Part shown: positions 15,775-24,802 of the stretch, piece by piece
Layout: each line of letters begins with the position of its first letter
Numbering within the stretch: position 1 is the first letter of the stretch
Source of the DNA: Tistlia consotensis USBA 355
GTDB lineage: Bacteria > Pseudomonadota > Alphaproteobacteria > Kiloniellales > DSM-21159
Direction: 5' to 3'
Length of the DNA stretch: 64,000 bases
Assembly: GCF_900177295.1 (NCBI RefSeq)
Contig: NZ_FWZX01000002.1
Coordinates: forward strand, 218,124-282,123
Position numbers and translations under genes: made by a program
The notes under the pieces: model-generated
Databases searched by the model: none
What the model saw: the letters and a program-made list of their open reading frames with translations, nothing else
Told to the model about the DNA's origin: nothing

Positions 15775-17243
15775 CTCCTCCGACGGCCGCCGCGACGCAG
15801 CCGGAGGCGGAGGTCCAGGCCACCGGCGCGCCGCGGCGCTTCCTGCTGATCTTCAAGGGCACCGGCTTCCTGCGCCACTTCGCCGGGACGATCGAGCTGC
15901 TGCTGCAGCGCGGCCACCGGGTCGAGGCCTACTACGAGAGCATGTCGGACGCGCCGCAGTACGCCGAGGATACGGCGCGCCTGGAGGCCTATCCGAACTT
16001 CAGCGGCCAGGCCCTGCCGCGCTTCCGCAAGGATCCCCGGGACCGCCAGCGCGCCGAGCTGCGCTACACCTGGGACTACCTGCGCTACTACCACCCGGCC
16101 TTCCGCAACGCCGACTTCCTGCGCGACCGGGTCGCCCCCAAGGTGCCGCCCCGGATTCTCGCCTGGGGCCGCCGCGGGCTGTTCCGGATCGGCCTGGTCC
16201 GCCGCCTCGGCGAGGCGCTGCTGCGACGGCGCGAATGGCGCGAGCCGGTCAAGCAGGGCGTCGAGGAGTTCGTCGCCGCTCACGAGCCGGACCTCGTCGT
16301 GCTGTCGCCGCTGATCTGGTTCGGCTCGCAGCAGACCGAGTACGTCAAGGCCGCGGCCCACCTGGGCATTCCCAGCGTGCTCTGCGTCGCGAGCTGGGAC
16401 AACCTGTCGAACAAGGGCGCGGTGCGCATCGCGCCGGACCACGTGGTGGTCTGGAACGAGACCCAGGTCGAGGAGGCCGTCGACTTCCACGGCGTGGCGC
16501 GCCGGCGCCTGATCGCGACCGGCGCCCAGACCTTCGATCCCTGGTTCGACCGCCGGCCGAGCCGCAGCCGCGAGGCCTTCCTGGCGGAGCACGGCCTGCC
16601 GGCCGGCGGCAAGCTGGTGGTCTACCTCTGCTCCTCGGCCTCGATCGGCGGCGCCGAGCGCAGCTTCATCGAGGCCTGGCTGGCCGCCCTGCGCGCCTCG
16701 GAGCGGCCCCTGATCGCCGGGGCGGCGGTGCTGGTGCGGCCGCACCCGAAGAACCTGAAGCAGTGGCGCGAGGGCGGCATGGACCTGGGCGCGGGCGCCG
16801 CGGTCTGGCCGGTCGGCGACGAGGGCTTCTACGGCGACAGCGGCCGCGACAGCCTGTTCGACACGCTCTACCACGCCGACGTCCTGGTCGGCCTGAACAC
16901 CACGGCGATGATCGAGGCGGCGATCCTGGAGAAGCCGGTCCTGACCCCACAGCTGCTCGAGTTCGCCCAGGTCCGCCAGGGCACCGAGGAGATGTACCAC
17001 TTCAAGTACATCCGGGCCGACAACGGCGGCTTCGTGCGGATCGCCGGCACCATGGACGAGCATCTGGACCAGCTCGACGAGGCCCTGGCCGACCCGAGCC
17101 GCTACCGGCTCGGCGCACGGGCCTTCGTCGATCGCTTCGTGCGGCCGTTCGGGCGCGACCAGCGGGCGACCGATCGCCTCGCCGACGTCCTGGAGGATCT
17201 GGCCGGCCGGGCTGCCTCCGAGGGCCGCCGTGCCGGCGGATAG
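15771..17243 (+). CDS. Glycosyltransferase-like protein (GT-B/CDP-glycerol transferase-like), copy 2
   Basis: This 490-residue cytoplasmic protein is a paralogue of the one at 7569-9143. Shared landmarks in the same order are LRYYHPAF versus LRYLDPRY, VVLSPLI, CVASWDNLSNKG, VVWNETQ, LVRPHPKN and VGLNTTAMIEAAILEKPVLT. The C-terminal half matches the donor-binding half of GT-B/CDP-glycerol transferase-like enzymes. A role in adding a sugar or polyol phosphate to the glycan is inferred. It overlaps its upstream neighbour (ATGA), and the following membrane gene starts inside its last codons. Confidence 0.7.
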   Translation: MTPPTAAATQPEAEVQATGAPRRFLLIFKGTGFLRHFAGTIELLLQRGHRVEAYYESMSDAPQYAEDTARLEAYPNFSGQALPRFRKDPRDRQRAELRYTWDYLRYYHPAFRNADFLRDRVAPKVPPRILAWGRRGLFRIGLVRRLGEALLRRREWREPVKQGVEEFVAAHEPDLVVLSPLIWFGSQQTEYVKAAAHLGIPSVLCVASWDNLSNKGAVRIAPDHVVVWNETQVEEAVDFHGVARRRLIATGAQTFDPWFDRRPSRSREAFLAEHGLPAGGKLVVYLCSSASIGGAERSFIEAWLAALRASERPLIAGAAVLVRPHPKNLKQWREGGMDLGAGAAVWPVGDEGFYGDSGRDSLFDTLYHADVLVGLNTTAMIEAAILEKPVLTPQLLEFAQVRQGTEEMYHFKYIRADNGGFVRIAGTMDEHLDQLDEALADPSRYRLGARAFVDRFVRPFGRDQRATDRLADVLEDLAGRAASEGRRAGG

Positions 17244-19314
17244 CGCGGCGCGGGCGCGCGGCGTCGAGGCGGCTCTCGGACTGGCGTTCCTGACCGGCCT
17301 CGCGGCGCTCGCGCTCGACCTCCTCCTGCTCGACTTCGTGCGCCGCGGCGTCGAGTTCGCGGCCGGCCTGCAGCTCGCGGCGATCCTCTACCTGCTTGCC
17401 CATGTCGCGGGCGCGCTGGCCATCGCCGTCGGGGTCGGCGACCCGCTGCGCCGCCTGCTGCTGCTCGCCGGCTGGTTCCTCTTCGCGACGGCGGTCTTTC
17501 CCAGCCTCGGCCTGCTGGGGCCGCTCGGCGCCCTGCCGGCCGGGGCGATCGGCCTGGCCGCCGGCGTTCTGTCCTGGCGTGCCGGCCTGCCCCGTCCCGG
17601 CGGGCGGCTGCCGATCCTGCTGCTGCTCGCCCTGCTCGCGGCGGGGCTGCTCGGCCTGGCCGGCTACCAGCACCAGGAGGGACAGACCCACTTCTTCCTG
17701 CCGGAGTTCGCGCGGCTCGGCATCCTGCACAAGGACCCGCTGGGCTTCCTCAGCCTGGCCGCGCAGATCCGCGACGGCATCCTGCCGGGAGCGGCGCTCG
17801 ACGGGATCCAGCTCGTTCCCTACCACTTCGGCATCCACTACTTCTTCGTCGGCCTCGCGGAGCTGACCGGCGCCCGGACCGCCGAGGCCTTCGTGGCCGG
17901 GCAGCACCTGGTCTCGATTCCCCTGCTGCTGTTCTACGCCGCCCTCGCGACGGCCGAGCTGCTGCGGCTCCGGCCCGCGCCGGCGCCCCTGGCGGTGCCC
18001 CTGGCCGCCGGACTGGTCCTGGCCCTGCCCTCGATGGTCTGGCTGGTCGGCTACTACAGCGAATCCTCGACGGTCTCGACGCCGCTGCTCTTCCTGTTCC
18101 TGCCGCTCGTCGCCGCGTGGCGTCCGGAGGCCGGGCGGGGCTCCTGGCCGGCCCTGGGCGGCGTGGTCCTGGTCGCGCTCTGTGCCGCGGTCCTCAAGGT
18201 CTCTGCCGCCGTCCTGCTGCTTCCCCTGGCCGGCTACCTGGCGCTGCGCCTGCTCCTGGCGCCGGCGCGGGCCGTCGGCGCCTTCGTCGCGCTCGGGCTG
18301 CTCGCCCTGCTGCTGGCGGCCGCCGCCTGGCCGAGCCTGACCGGCACGCCTTTCAGGCTCGACTTCAGCCGGGACCCCGGCTTCGGCTCGGTCGCCAAGC
18401 AGGCCTGGTGGGCGCTCGGCCTGGTCGCCGCGGCCGCGCTGGCCCAGCTGCTGCGCCGCCGCACCGAGGGCGGCCGGGCGGGGGGCGAGACCGGCGCCCT
18501 GGCGCCGCTCTGGCTGCTGCTGCTGTGGATCGCGCCGCTGGGCACGATCGCCATCGGCAACCTGCAGAACGTCGTCAACGGCAGCTACCTGTTCAACGAC
18601 GTCGTCCTGGCGGTCGGCCCGGTCGCGGCGCTCGAGCTCGCGATCCTGGCCGAGCGGGCGCTGGGGGCCCTGGCGGGCCGCTCGCCCCGGCGCCTGCCGG
18701 CGGCACGGGCCGGACTCGCGGTCCTGCTGTTCGGCCTGTTCCTGCTCACGCTCGAGTGCAGCCGGCTGGTGCCGTCGATCGCCTTCGCCCGGATCGACGC
18801 CCTGGCCGGCCGGATCTGCGCGCGGGTCGAGGGGGCCTGCCCGGCCGACGGCGGCCTCCTGCCGCAGTCGCTCTCGTCCGCCACGGAGCGTGCGATCGCC
18901 GGGAGCGAGGGCGGTCGGCTGGCGCAGGCGGCGGAGGCGCTGGTCGCCGAGGGCGCGCAGGCCTTCTTCGTGCCGCCTTCGGCGGGCGACGTCTGGGACT
19001 TCCTGCTGCACCAGAAGGAGCGGCCGATCGAGAACCTGATGTTCCTGCCGGCGATGACCGGGCGTCCGATGCTGCTCGGCCTGCCGCCGGCGCCGCGCGG
19101 CGTGCCGCTGGCGATGGTCCACGGCGGCATTCTCGGCGACTACGACGACCGGGACCGCAGCCGCGCGATCGATGATGCCGGGCTCTGCCGCCAGGCGCAG
19201 CGTCGCGGCGTCGCGGTGGTCGGCGTCATCGACGGCTTGACGCCGTCGCCCCGGACGCGCCTTCTGCGCTGCGGTTCGGACGGGCCTGCCGGCACGGCAG
19301 CCACTCAGGGATAG
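17230..19314 (+). CDS. Large GT-C-like membrane protein, tandem copy 1
   Basis: This 694-residue integral membrane protein has about 12-13 helices up to residue 515 and a C-terminal soluble region of about 180 residues containing AFFVPPSAGDVWDFLLHQK. A polar loop after the fifth or sixth helix (THFFLPEFARLGILHKDP, then VPYHFGIHYFFVG) is shared with copy 2 and is the best candidate for an active-site loop. The topology resembles GT-C glycosyltransferases that use lipid-linked donors, but no named family is recognised. The GTG start overlaps the upstream gene by 14 bases. The next gene, a close paralogue, starts 58 bases after its stop. Confidence 0.7.
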   Translation: MPADSAARARGVEAALGLAFLTGLAALALDLLLLDFVRRGVEFAAGLQLAAILYLLAHVAGALAIAVGVGDPLRRLLLLAGWFLFATAVFPSLGLLGPLGALPAGAIGLAAGVLSWRAGLPRPGGRLPILLLLALLAAGLLGLAGYQHQEGQTHFFLPEFARLGILHKDPLGFLSLAAQIRDGILPGAALDGIQLVPYHFGIHYFFVGLAELTGARTAEAFVAGQHLVSIPLLLFYAALATAELLRLRPAPAPLAVPLAAGLVLALPSMVWLVGYYSESSTVSTPLLFLFLPLVAAWRPEAGRGSWPALGGVVLVALCAAVLKVSAAVLLLPLAGYLALRLLLAPARAVGAFVALGLLALLLAAAAWPSLTGTPFRLDFSRDPGFGSVAKQAWWALGLVAAAALAQLLRRRTEGGRAGGETGALAPLWLLLLWIAPLGTIAIGNLQNVVNGSYLFNDVVLAVGPVAALELAILAERALGALAGRSPRRLPAARAGLAVLLFGLFLLTLECSRLVPSIAFARIDALAGRICARVEGACPADGGLLPQSLSSATERAIAGSEGGRLAQAAEALVAEGAQAFFVPPSAGDVWDFLLHQKERPIENLMFLPAMTGRPMLLGLPPAPRGVPLAMVHGGILGDYDDRDRSRAIDDAGLCRQAQRRGVAVVGVIDGLTPSPRTRLLRCGSDGPAGTAATQG

Positions 19315-19372
19315 GGCGCAGGGGCGATGGCTTTTCGATCTGGACCGATCGCCGCCGCCGGGCGGGGCGCGC

Positions 19373-21472
19373 ATGGCTAGGCCGCTGTCGGCCCTGCCGC
19401 CGGCCGACCGCTCGAGCCTGGGACTGGCCTTCCTGGCCGGCCTCGCGGCCCTGGCGGTCAATCTCGGGCTGCTCGACCTGGTGCGGCGCGGCGTCGAGTT
19501 CGAACTGTCCCTCCAGCTCGCCGGCATCCTCTACACGCTCGCCAACATGGCCGGGGCGCTGGCCATCGCCGTCAGGGTCGGCGACCCGCTGCGCCGCCTG
19601 CTGCTGCTCGCCGGCTGGTTCCTCTTCGCCACGGCGGTCTTTCCGAGCCTCGGCTTTCTGGGCCCGCTCGGCGCCCTGCCGGCCGCCGCGATCGGCCTGG
19701 CCGCCGCCGTCCTGTCGTGGCGCGCCGGCCTGCCGCGCCCGGTCGCTCCCTGGGCCGTGGCGCTCCTGCTGGTCGCGGTCCTCGGCCTGGGCCTGCTGAG
19801 CGTGGCCGGCTATCAGGCGGTCGAGCAGCAGACCCACTTCTTCCTGCCCGAGTTCGCGCGGCTCGGCATCCTGCACAAGGACCCGCTCACCTTCCTCAGC
19901 CTGGCCGCGCTGATCCGCAACGGCAGCCTGCCGGGCGCCGTGCTCGACGGCGTCCAGCACGTGCCCTACCACTTCGGCGTCCACTACTTCTTCGTCGGCC
20001 TCGCCGAGCTGACCGGCGTGACGACCGCCAAGGCCTTCGTCGTCGGGCAGCAGCTGACCGCGATCCCGCTGCTGCTCTTCTACGCCGCCCTCGCGACCGC
20101 GGAGCTGCTGCGCCTGCGCGGCGAGCCGGCACCGCTGGCGCTGCCCCTGGCGGTCGGGCTGGTCATGGCGCTGCCCGGGCTGGTCTGGCTGGTCGCCTAC
20201 TACAGCGAGTCCTCGACGGTCTCGGCACCGCTGCTCTTCCTGGCCCTGCCGCTCGTCGCCGCCTGGCGGCCGGAAGCGGTGCAGCGGCCCTGGACGGCGG
20301 TGGCGGGAGTCTTCCTGATCGCGCTCGTCTCGATCGTGCTGAAGGTCACGACCGCTCTGATGCTGCTGCAGCTCGCGGTCTACCTGCTGCTCAGTCTGTT
20401 CCTGAGGCCGTCCCGGGCGGCGGCGGCCTTCGTCGGCCTGGGGCTGCTGGCCGTGCTGCTCGCGGCCGCCGTCTGGCCGCGCCTGGCCGGCGTGCCGCTG
20501 ACGGTCGACTTCCGCCAGGCCCCCGGCTTCGGCGCGCTCGGCAACGAGATCGACTGGGCCGCCAGCCTGGTCGCCGCGGCCACGCTGCTCCATCTGCTGC
20601 GGCGCCTCGTCGCGGGCGCCGGCGCGGGCTTCGCCGGGGCCGGGCGGGGCGGCGGGCTGGCCGCGCTCTGGCTGCTGTTCTGCGCTGCGCCCTTCGGCAT
20701 GGTCGCGATCGGCAACCTGCAGCTGGTGACCAACGCCCGCTACCTCTTCAACGACGTGATCCTGGTCTCGGGCCTCGTCATGGCGACGGACGCCGCCGGC
20801 CTGATCGCCTGGGCCCTGCGCGGCCGTTCGGCCCGCCTCATGCAGGCGGCCTACGCCGGCCTCGCGGTCCTGCTGCTCGGCCTCTTCCTGGCGACCCTCG
20901 AGCACGGCCGGATGCCGCCCTCGGAGGCCGTCGCGCGCACCGACGCCCTGGTCGAGCGGATCTGCGCGCAGCCCGGCGTCGCCTGCCCCGCGGACTCGCG
21001 CTTCCTGACGCGACGCCTGTCGGCCGAGAGCGAGCGGACGATCGCGGAGGCGACCGGCGGCCGGCTGATCGAGGTGGCGCGGGAACTCGTCGCCCGCGGC
21101 GCTCAAGCCTTCTTCGTGCCGCCCTCGGCGGCCGACGTCTGGGACTTCCTGCTGCACTTCAAGCCGCGGCCGATCGAGAACCTGCAGTTCCTGCCGGCGA
21201 TGACCGGGCGGCCGATGCTGCTCGGCCTGCCGCCGGCGGCGCGCGGCATTCCGCTGACCATGGTCCGCGGCGCGCTGCTCGGCGACTATGGCGACGCGAA
21301 CCGCAGCCGCGAGATCAACGACGCGGCGCTCTGCCGGCATGCTCTGGAGCGTCGCATCGACACGGTGGGCATCATCGACCGCTTGACGCCGTCGCCGCGG
21401 ACGCGCCTTCTGCGCTGCGGTTCCGGGGAGTTGTCGGGGCCGGCCGAGGGAACGGATTCGACAAGAGGATAG
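19373..21472 (+). CDS. Large GT-C-like membrane protein, tandem copy 2
   Basis: This 699-residue paralogue of the preceding gene aligns along its entire length. It shares THFFLPEFARLGILHKDP, the VPYHFGVHYFFVGLAELTG loop, YYSESSTVS, and the C-terminal AFFVPPSAADVWDFLLHFK and LTPSPRTRLLRCGS segments. The C-terminal tail and the short spacer after it also resemble those of copy 1, consistent with a segmental tandem duplication. Predicted as a multi-helix inner-membrane protein with a periplasmic C-terminal domain. It probably transfers or modifies a lipid-linked sugar, which is an inference. Sixteen bases separate it from the flippase-like gene. Confidence 0.7.
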   Translation: MARPLSALPPADRSSLGLAFLAGLAALAVNLGLLDLVRRGVEFELSLQLAGILYTLANMAGALAIAVRVGDPLRRLLLLAGWFLFATAVFPSLGFLGPLGALPAAAIGLAAAVLSWRAGLPRPVAPWAVALLLVAVLGLGLLSVAGYQAVEQQTHFFLPEFARLGILHKDPLTFLSLAALIRNGSLPGAVLDGVQHVPYHFGVHYFFVGLAELTGVTTAKAFVVGQQLTAIPLLLFYAALATAELLRLRGEPAPLALPLAVGLVMALPGLVWLVAYYSESSTVSAPLLFLALPLVAAWRPEAVQRPWTAVAGVFLIALVSIVLKVTTALMLLQLAVYLLLSLFLRPSRAAAAFVGLGLLAVLLAAAVWPRLAGVPLTVDFRQAPGFGALGNEIDWAASLVAAATLLHLLRRLVAGAGAGFAGAGRGGGLAALWLLFCAAPFGMVAIGNLQLVTNARYLFNDVILVSGLVMATDAAGLIAWALRGRSARLMQAAYAGLAVLLLGLFLATLEHGRMPPSEAVARTDALVERICAQPGVACPADSRFLTRRLSAESERTIAEATGGRLIEVARELVARGAQAFFVPPSAADVWDFLLHFKPRPIENLQFLPAMTGRPMLLGLPPAARGIPLTMVRGALLGDYGDANRSREINDAALCRHALERRIDTVGIIDRLTPSPRTRLLRCGSGELSGPAEGTDSTRG

Positions 21473-21487
21473 GGTACGGGCGGGGCG

Positions 21488-22513
21488 ATGATCTTTCGGG
21501 TTCTGCGGATCGTCGTCGCGATCGGTCTGGTTGCGGCGCTCTTCCACTTCGATCTCATCCAGGTTTCCGTGCTGCGGCGGCTGTTCGACGAGCCGCTGAA
21601 GCTGGCGGCGGCGGTGGCGCTGCTGCTGATGACCACGCCGCTGGCGGCGGCGCGCTGGCATGCGCTGCTGCGCTGCCAGGGCTTCCGCCCGACCCTGGCC
21701 AAGGTGGTGCAGATCACCTTCATCGGGCAGTTCTTCAACAACTTCCTGCCCGGTTCCTACGGCGGCGACGCGGTGCGGCTCGGCTTCCTCTACAAGGCCT
21801 CGGGCAAGGGCCTGAGCCGGCTGCTGTTCTCGCTGGTCATCGACCGCCTGGCCGGCCTGCTGGGCCTGGTCACCCTGGGCCTGGTGGCGCTGCTGCTGCT
21901 CAACGACCTCTCGACCTCGGCGCTGGCCTTCAGCCTGCTCGGCTTCGTCGGCGTGGTCCTGGTCTGCGGCAGCATCGCGGCGCTGTTCGGCGAGCGCCTG
22001 GTCGACCTGCTGAAGCCGCTGCAGGGCGGCCCGCTGCGCAAGCTGCACAGCTTCGCGCGCGAGATCCTGCAGGGCTTCCGGCTCTATTTCGGCTCGCCGG
22101 GTGTGCTCGGCCTCGCCTGGGCGATCTCGCTGGCGCAGTTCATGCTGGTCTCGGCCTGCCTGCTGCTGGTCGCCGACCTGATCCACGTCGGCGTGCTCAG
22201 CTGGCTCGGCAAGATCATCGTCGGGACGCTGTCGCTGATCGTCAACGCGGTGCCGCTGAGCCCCGGCGGCATCGGCCTCGGCGAGACCAGCTACGAGCAC
22301 TTCGCCCGGATCGTCGAGCACGGCCGCTCGGCCGCGCCCTACGCGACGGTGTTCCTGGCCTTTCGGGTTGTCGGGGCACTGTGCAGCCTGCCCGGCGCGG
22401 CGCTGTTCCTGATCTACAAGCAGGAGGTCACGGAGTACGTGCACGTCCAGCCGCCGGCACCGCGCAAGAGCGCGCCGGGCGGCGAGGGCGGCCTCAGCTC
22501 CGAAACGCGATGA
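21488..22513 (+). CDS. Flippase-like/LPG-synthase transmembrane-domain protein, copy 1
   Basis: This 341-residue membrane protein of the lysylphosphatidylglycerol-synthase TM/AglD-like family (UPF0104) has about eight helices. It carries the family landmarks QFFNNFLPGSYGGDAVRL and, near the C-terminus, VNAVPLSPGGIGLGE. It lacks the catalytic LPG synthase domain. Such proteins are often found in glycan loci and are proposed to move or hold lipid-linked sugars. It ends the plus-strand operon, and its last 20 bases overlap the end of the convergent alcohol dehydrogenase gene. Confidence 0.82.
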   Translation: MIFRVLRIVVAIGLVAALFHFDLIQVSVLRRLFDEPLKLAAAVALLLMTTPLAAARWHALLRCQGFRPTLAKVVQITFIGQFFNNFLPGSYGGDAVRLGFLYKASGKGLSRLLFSLVIDRLAGLLGLVTLGLVALLLLNDLSTSALAFSLLGFVGVVLVCGSIAALFGERLVDLLKPLQGGPLRKLHSFAREILQGFRLYFGSPGVLGLAWAISLAQFMLVSACLLLVADLIHVGVLSWLGKIIVGTLSLIVNAVPLSPGGIGLGETSYEHFARIVEHGRSAAPYATVFLAFRVVGALCSLPGAALFLIYKQEVTEYVHVQPPAPRKSAPGGEGGLSSETR

Positions 22514-23555
22514 TCGGGCGCAGCACGCGGCCCGATTCGAGGTCGTCGAGCGCCTGGTTGATCTCGTCCAGGCCGTAGACCCGGCCGATCATCGCCGTCA
22601 GGTCGAGCTTGCCCTCGCCCGCCATCCGCGCATAGAGCGGCAGGTCCCGGTCGGGCTGGGTCTCGCCGCCCCAGGTGCCGACCAGACGGCGCCCCTTGAT
22701 CAGGTCGTAGGGGTCCAGGCGGATGGTCTCGCCGGCGGTCACGTTGCCGGCCAGCACGCAGAGCCCGCCGCCGGTGCGCACGCTGGCGAAGGCCTGCTCC
22801 ATGACCTTCGGCACGCCGGCCGCCTCGACTGCGAGGTCGACGCCCGAGCCGCCGGCGATCTCGCGGATCCGCGCCGGCACGTCCTCCGAGCGGGCGTCGA
22901 TCGTGTGGCTGGCGCCGAAGCGGCGGGCCGTCTCGAGCTTCTCCGGCACCACGTCGACGGCGATCAGCGGGGCGGCGCCGAGGGCGGCGGCGACGGCGAC
23001 GGCGGCGCTGCCGATGCCGCCGACGCCGAACACCGCGACGCTCTTGCCGCCGGTCACGGCGCCCGAGTTCATGACCACGCCGCCGCCGGTCGGCACGGCG
23101 CAGCCGAGCAGCGCCGCCTCGCGCAGCGGCAGGCCCTCGGGCAGCGGCACCACCCGGTTCTCGCAGGTGATGCAGCGCTCCATGAAGGTCGCGATCGCCC
23201 CCGAGTTCACCGGGCCGAGCGCCGAGCCGTAGACCGTCGAGGGCACGTCGGCGCCCTGGCCCTTGATCCAGGTGAGGATCACGGCGTCACCGACGCCGAC
23301 CTTGGTGACGCCCTCGCCGACCGCCAGCACGCGGCCGGCGCCCTCGTGGCCCATGGCGTGGGGGATGTAGGGATCGGCGCCCTTGCGGCCGCGCGCCTCG
23401 TTGAGCTGGCTGTGGCAGACGCCGCTGTAGGCGACCTCGACCAGCAGCTGGCCGGGCTTGAGCGGCGGCAGCTCGAGCTCGAGGATCTCCAGCGGCTGGT
23501 TCAGGCCGGTCAGCACCGCCGCCCGGGTGGTCGTCGGCAGGGCCTCTGCAGTCAT
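22494..23555 (-). CDS. Zinc-dependent alcohol dehydrogenase (MDR family)
   Basis: This 353-residue medium-chain dehydrogenase has the catalytic zinc ligands C47 (SGVCHSQ), H70 (AMGHEGAG) and C152 (GCAVPTG), and the NAD motif FGVGGIGS at about 176-183. The four-cysteine structural zinc lobe normally found around residues 95-115 is absent, being replaced by TWIKGQGADVPSTVYG. It probably oxidises or reduces an alcohol/aldehyde group, perhaps on a sugar or a side chain made by the nearby ThDP enzyme. Its ATG overlaps the NUDIX gene stop (ATGA), and its 3' end overlaps the convergent flippase-like gene. Confidence 0.88.
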   Translation of the reverse strand: MTAEALPTTTRAAVLTGLNQPLEILELELPPLKPGQLLVEVAYSGVCHSQLNEARGRKGADPYIPHAMGHEGAGRVLAVGEGVTKVGVGDAVILTWIKGQGADVPSTVYGSALGPVNSGAIATFMERCITCENRVVPLPEGLPLREAALLGCAVPTGGGVVMNSGAVTGGKSVAVFGVGGIGSAAVAVAAALGAAPLIAVDVVPEKLETARRFGASHTIDARSEDVPARIREIAGGSGVDLAVEAAGVPKVMEQAFASVRTGGGLCVLAGNVTAGETIRLDPYDLIKGRRLVGTWGGETQPDRDLPLYARMAGEGKLDLTAMIGRVYGLDEINQALDDLESGRVLRPIIAFRS

Positions 23556-24109
23556 CTCTTCGTCTCCAGCCAGCGGGCGTAGCTCAGCAGGCCCATGATC
23601 GTCATGCCGCAGTGGATGCCGCCGCTCTCGGCCAGCCCCAGGGCCTCGTCGAGCGGCACCCAGCGGCGCTCCACGACCTCGCCGGCGTCGGCCGCGAAGC
23701 CGCCGCTGTCCTCGACGTCGAGGGCGACGAAGATGTCCGTGTGGTTCAGCAGGTTGTCCATGCCGGGCAGGTAGTGGACCAGGCGCTCGACGCGCCGGCA
23801 GACCAGGCCGGTCTCCTCGCGGCACTCGCGCAGCGCCGCCTGCTCCGGGGTCTCGCCCTCGTCGACCTTGCCGCCCGGCAGCTCCAGCGAGGGGCCGTCG
23901 ATCAGCAGGCGGTACTGGCTGACCATCATGACGGCCCGCTCCGTGCCGCCGCCCGGGCGCGGCACCACCAGCCCGACCCGCGGCTTGTGGTCGGAGGGAT
24001 AGTAGACCTTCGAGAAGCCGCCGAAGTCGGCCTCGACCCGGTAGACGCTGTAGCGCTCGTTCTCGTGGATCGGCCGCCAGGGGCCGATGCGCGGCCGCTC
24101 CATGGTCAC
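23552..24109 (-). CDS. NUDIX hydrolase
   Basis: This 185-residue protein has a complete Nudix box starting at G80 (GKVDEGE, then seven residues, then RECREETGL). It resembles ADP-ribose/NDP-sugar pyrophosphatases, which split nucleoside diphosphate derivatives. In this operon it could hydrolyse a nucleotide sugar or clear a by-product. The start is a GTG at 24109; an ATG two codons later is equally possible. It lies between a methyltransferase and the alcohol dehydrogenase, with a 4-base overlap with the latter. Confidence 0.88.
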   Translation of the reverse strand: MTMERPRIGPWRPIHENERYSVYRVEADFGGFSKVYYPSDHKPRVGLVVPRPGGGTERAVMMVSQYRLLIDGPSLELPGGKVDEGETPEQAALRECREETGLVCRRVERLVHYLPGMDNLLNHTDIFVALDVEDSGGFAADAGEVVERRWVPLDEALGLAESGGIHCGMTIMGLLSYARWLETKR

Positions 24110-24119
24110 GTCGCCCCGA

Positions 24120-24788
24120 TCACGCCGACTGGGCGATGAACCACCAGTAGTCGCCGGTGTAGCCGACCTCGTCGAAGGTCTTCTTCCAGTCGTCGGTGCT
24201 CATGTAGGTCAGGGCCGTCAGGTTCCACTTCAGCAGGGCCTGGTGCTCGGCCTCGTTGCGCCAGGCGTCGATCATGACGAAGCCGTCCTTGGCGCTGACC
24301 CGCTGCATCTCGCGCAGCGCCTGCTTGCAGTCGTCGAGGGCCAGGTTGTGGATCGAGTTGATCGCGATCACCAGGTCGAAGGCGTTGTCCTCGAAGGGCA
24401 GGTCCTTGGCGTTGGCGATCGAGATGCGGTCGGCGACCTCGGGCTTGGCATGGGTCTTGGCGTACTGCGAGACGTCGACGCCCTGGATCCTGAGCTGCGG
24501 CATCAGCTGCAGGAAGTCGTACATCATGAAGCCCTTGGCGCAGCCGACGTCGAGCACGCGCGCGTCGGGGGCGAGCTCGTAGTGCTCGGCGAAGCGCTTG
24601 ACCGTCTCGGTCCAGAAGCGCGGGTGGTAGTTGTAGCCGCCGTAGCCGGTCAGGCGCTCGCCGTCGAAGTACTCGACGTCGAACTTGCGCGCGGTCGCGC
24701 GGTGCGCCTCGGTGATCTGCTGGCCGCGCTCGTCGATCGGGCGCTTCGACTGCGGATAGCGGTCGAGCAGGTTGATCTCCTGACCCAT
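24120..24788 (-). CDS. SAM-dependent methyltransferase
   Basis: This 222-residue class I methyltransferase has motif I at residues 78-86 (VLDVGCAKG), an acidic strand 2 (IQGVDVS), a motif around DLPFEDNAFDLVIAINSIHNL and a VSAKDGFVMID strand. These match the Methyltransf_11/UbiE-like fold. It starts 14 bases after the ThDP enzyme gene, with which it is presumably co-transcribed. A sugar or a keto-sugar intermediate is a likely acceptor by context, but unproven. Confidence 0.85.
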   Translation of the reverse strand: MGQEINLLDRYPQSKRPIDERGQQITEAHRATARKFDVEYFDGERLTGYGGYNYHPRFWTETVKRFAEHYELAPDARVLDVGCAKGFMMYDFLQLMPQLRIQGVDVSQYAKTHAKPEVADRISIANAKDLPFEDNAFDLVIAINSIHNLALDDCKQALREMQRVSAKDGFVMIDAWRNEAEHQALLKWNLTALTYMSTDDWKKTFDEVGYTGDYWWFIAQSA

Positions 24789-24802
24789 GGGGGGAACTCT
24801 CG

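Noticed and set aside
19327-19380. A 17-codon frame overlapping the start of the second tandem membrane gene
   Set aside because: It has a G-rich leader but no recognisable product. It is more simply explained as a relic of the start of the following gene copied by the tandem duplication.
19226-22444. A reading frame of over 1000 codons on the minus strand opposite the two tandem membrane genes
   Set aside because: Translation is dominated by Arg, Gln, Glu, Asp and Ala with repeated QQ and RR, as expected for the antisense of GC-rich Leu/Ala codons. The plus-strand genes have clear membrane patterns and paralogy.
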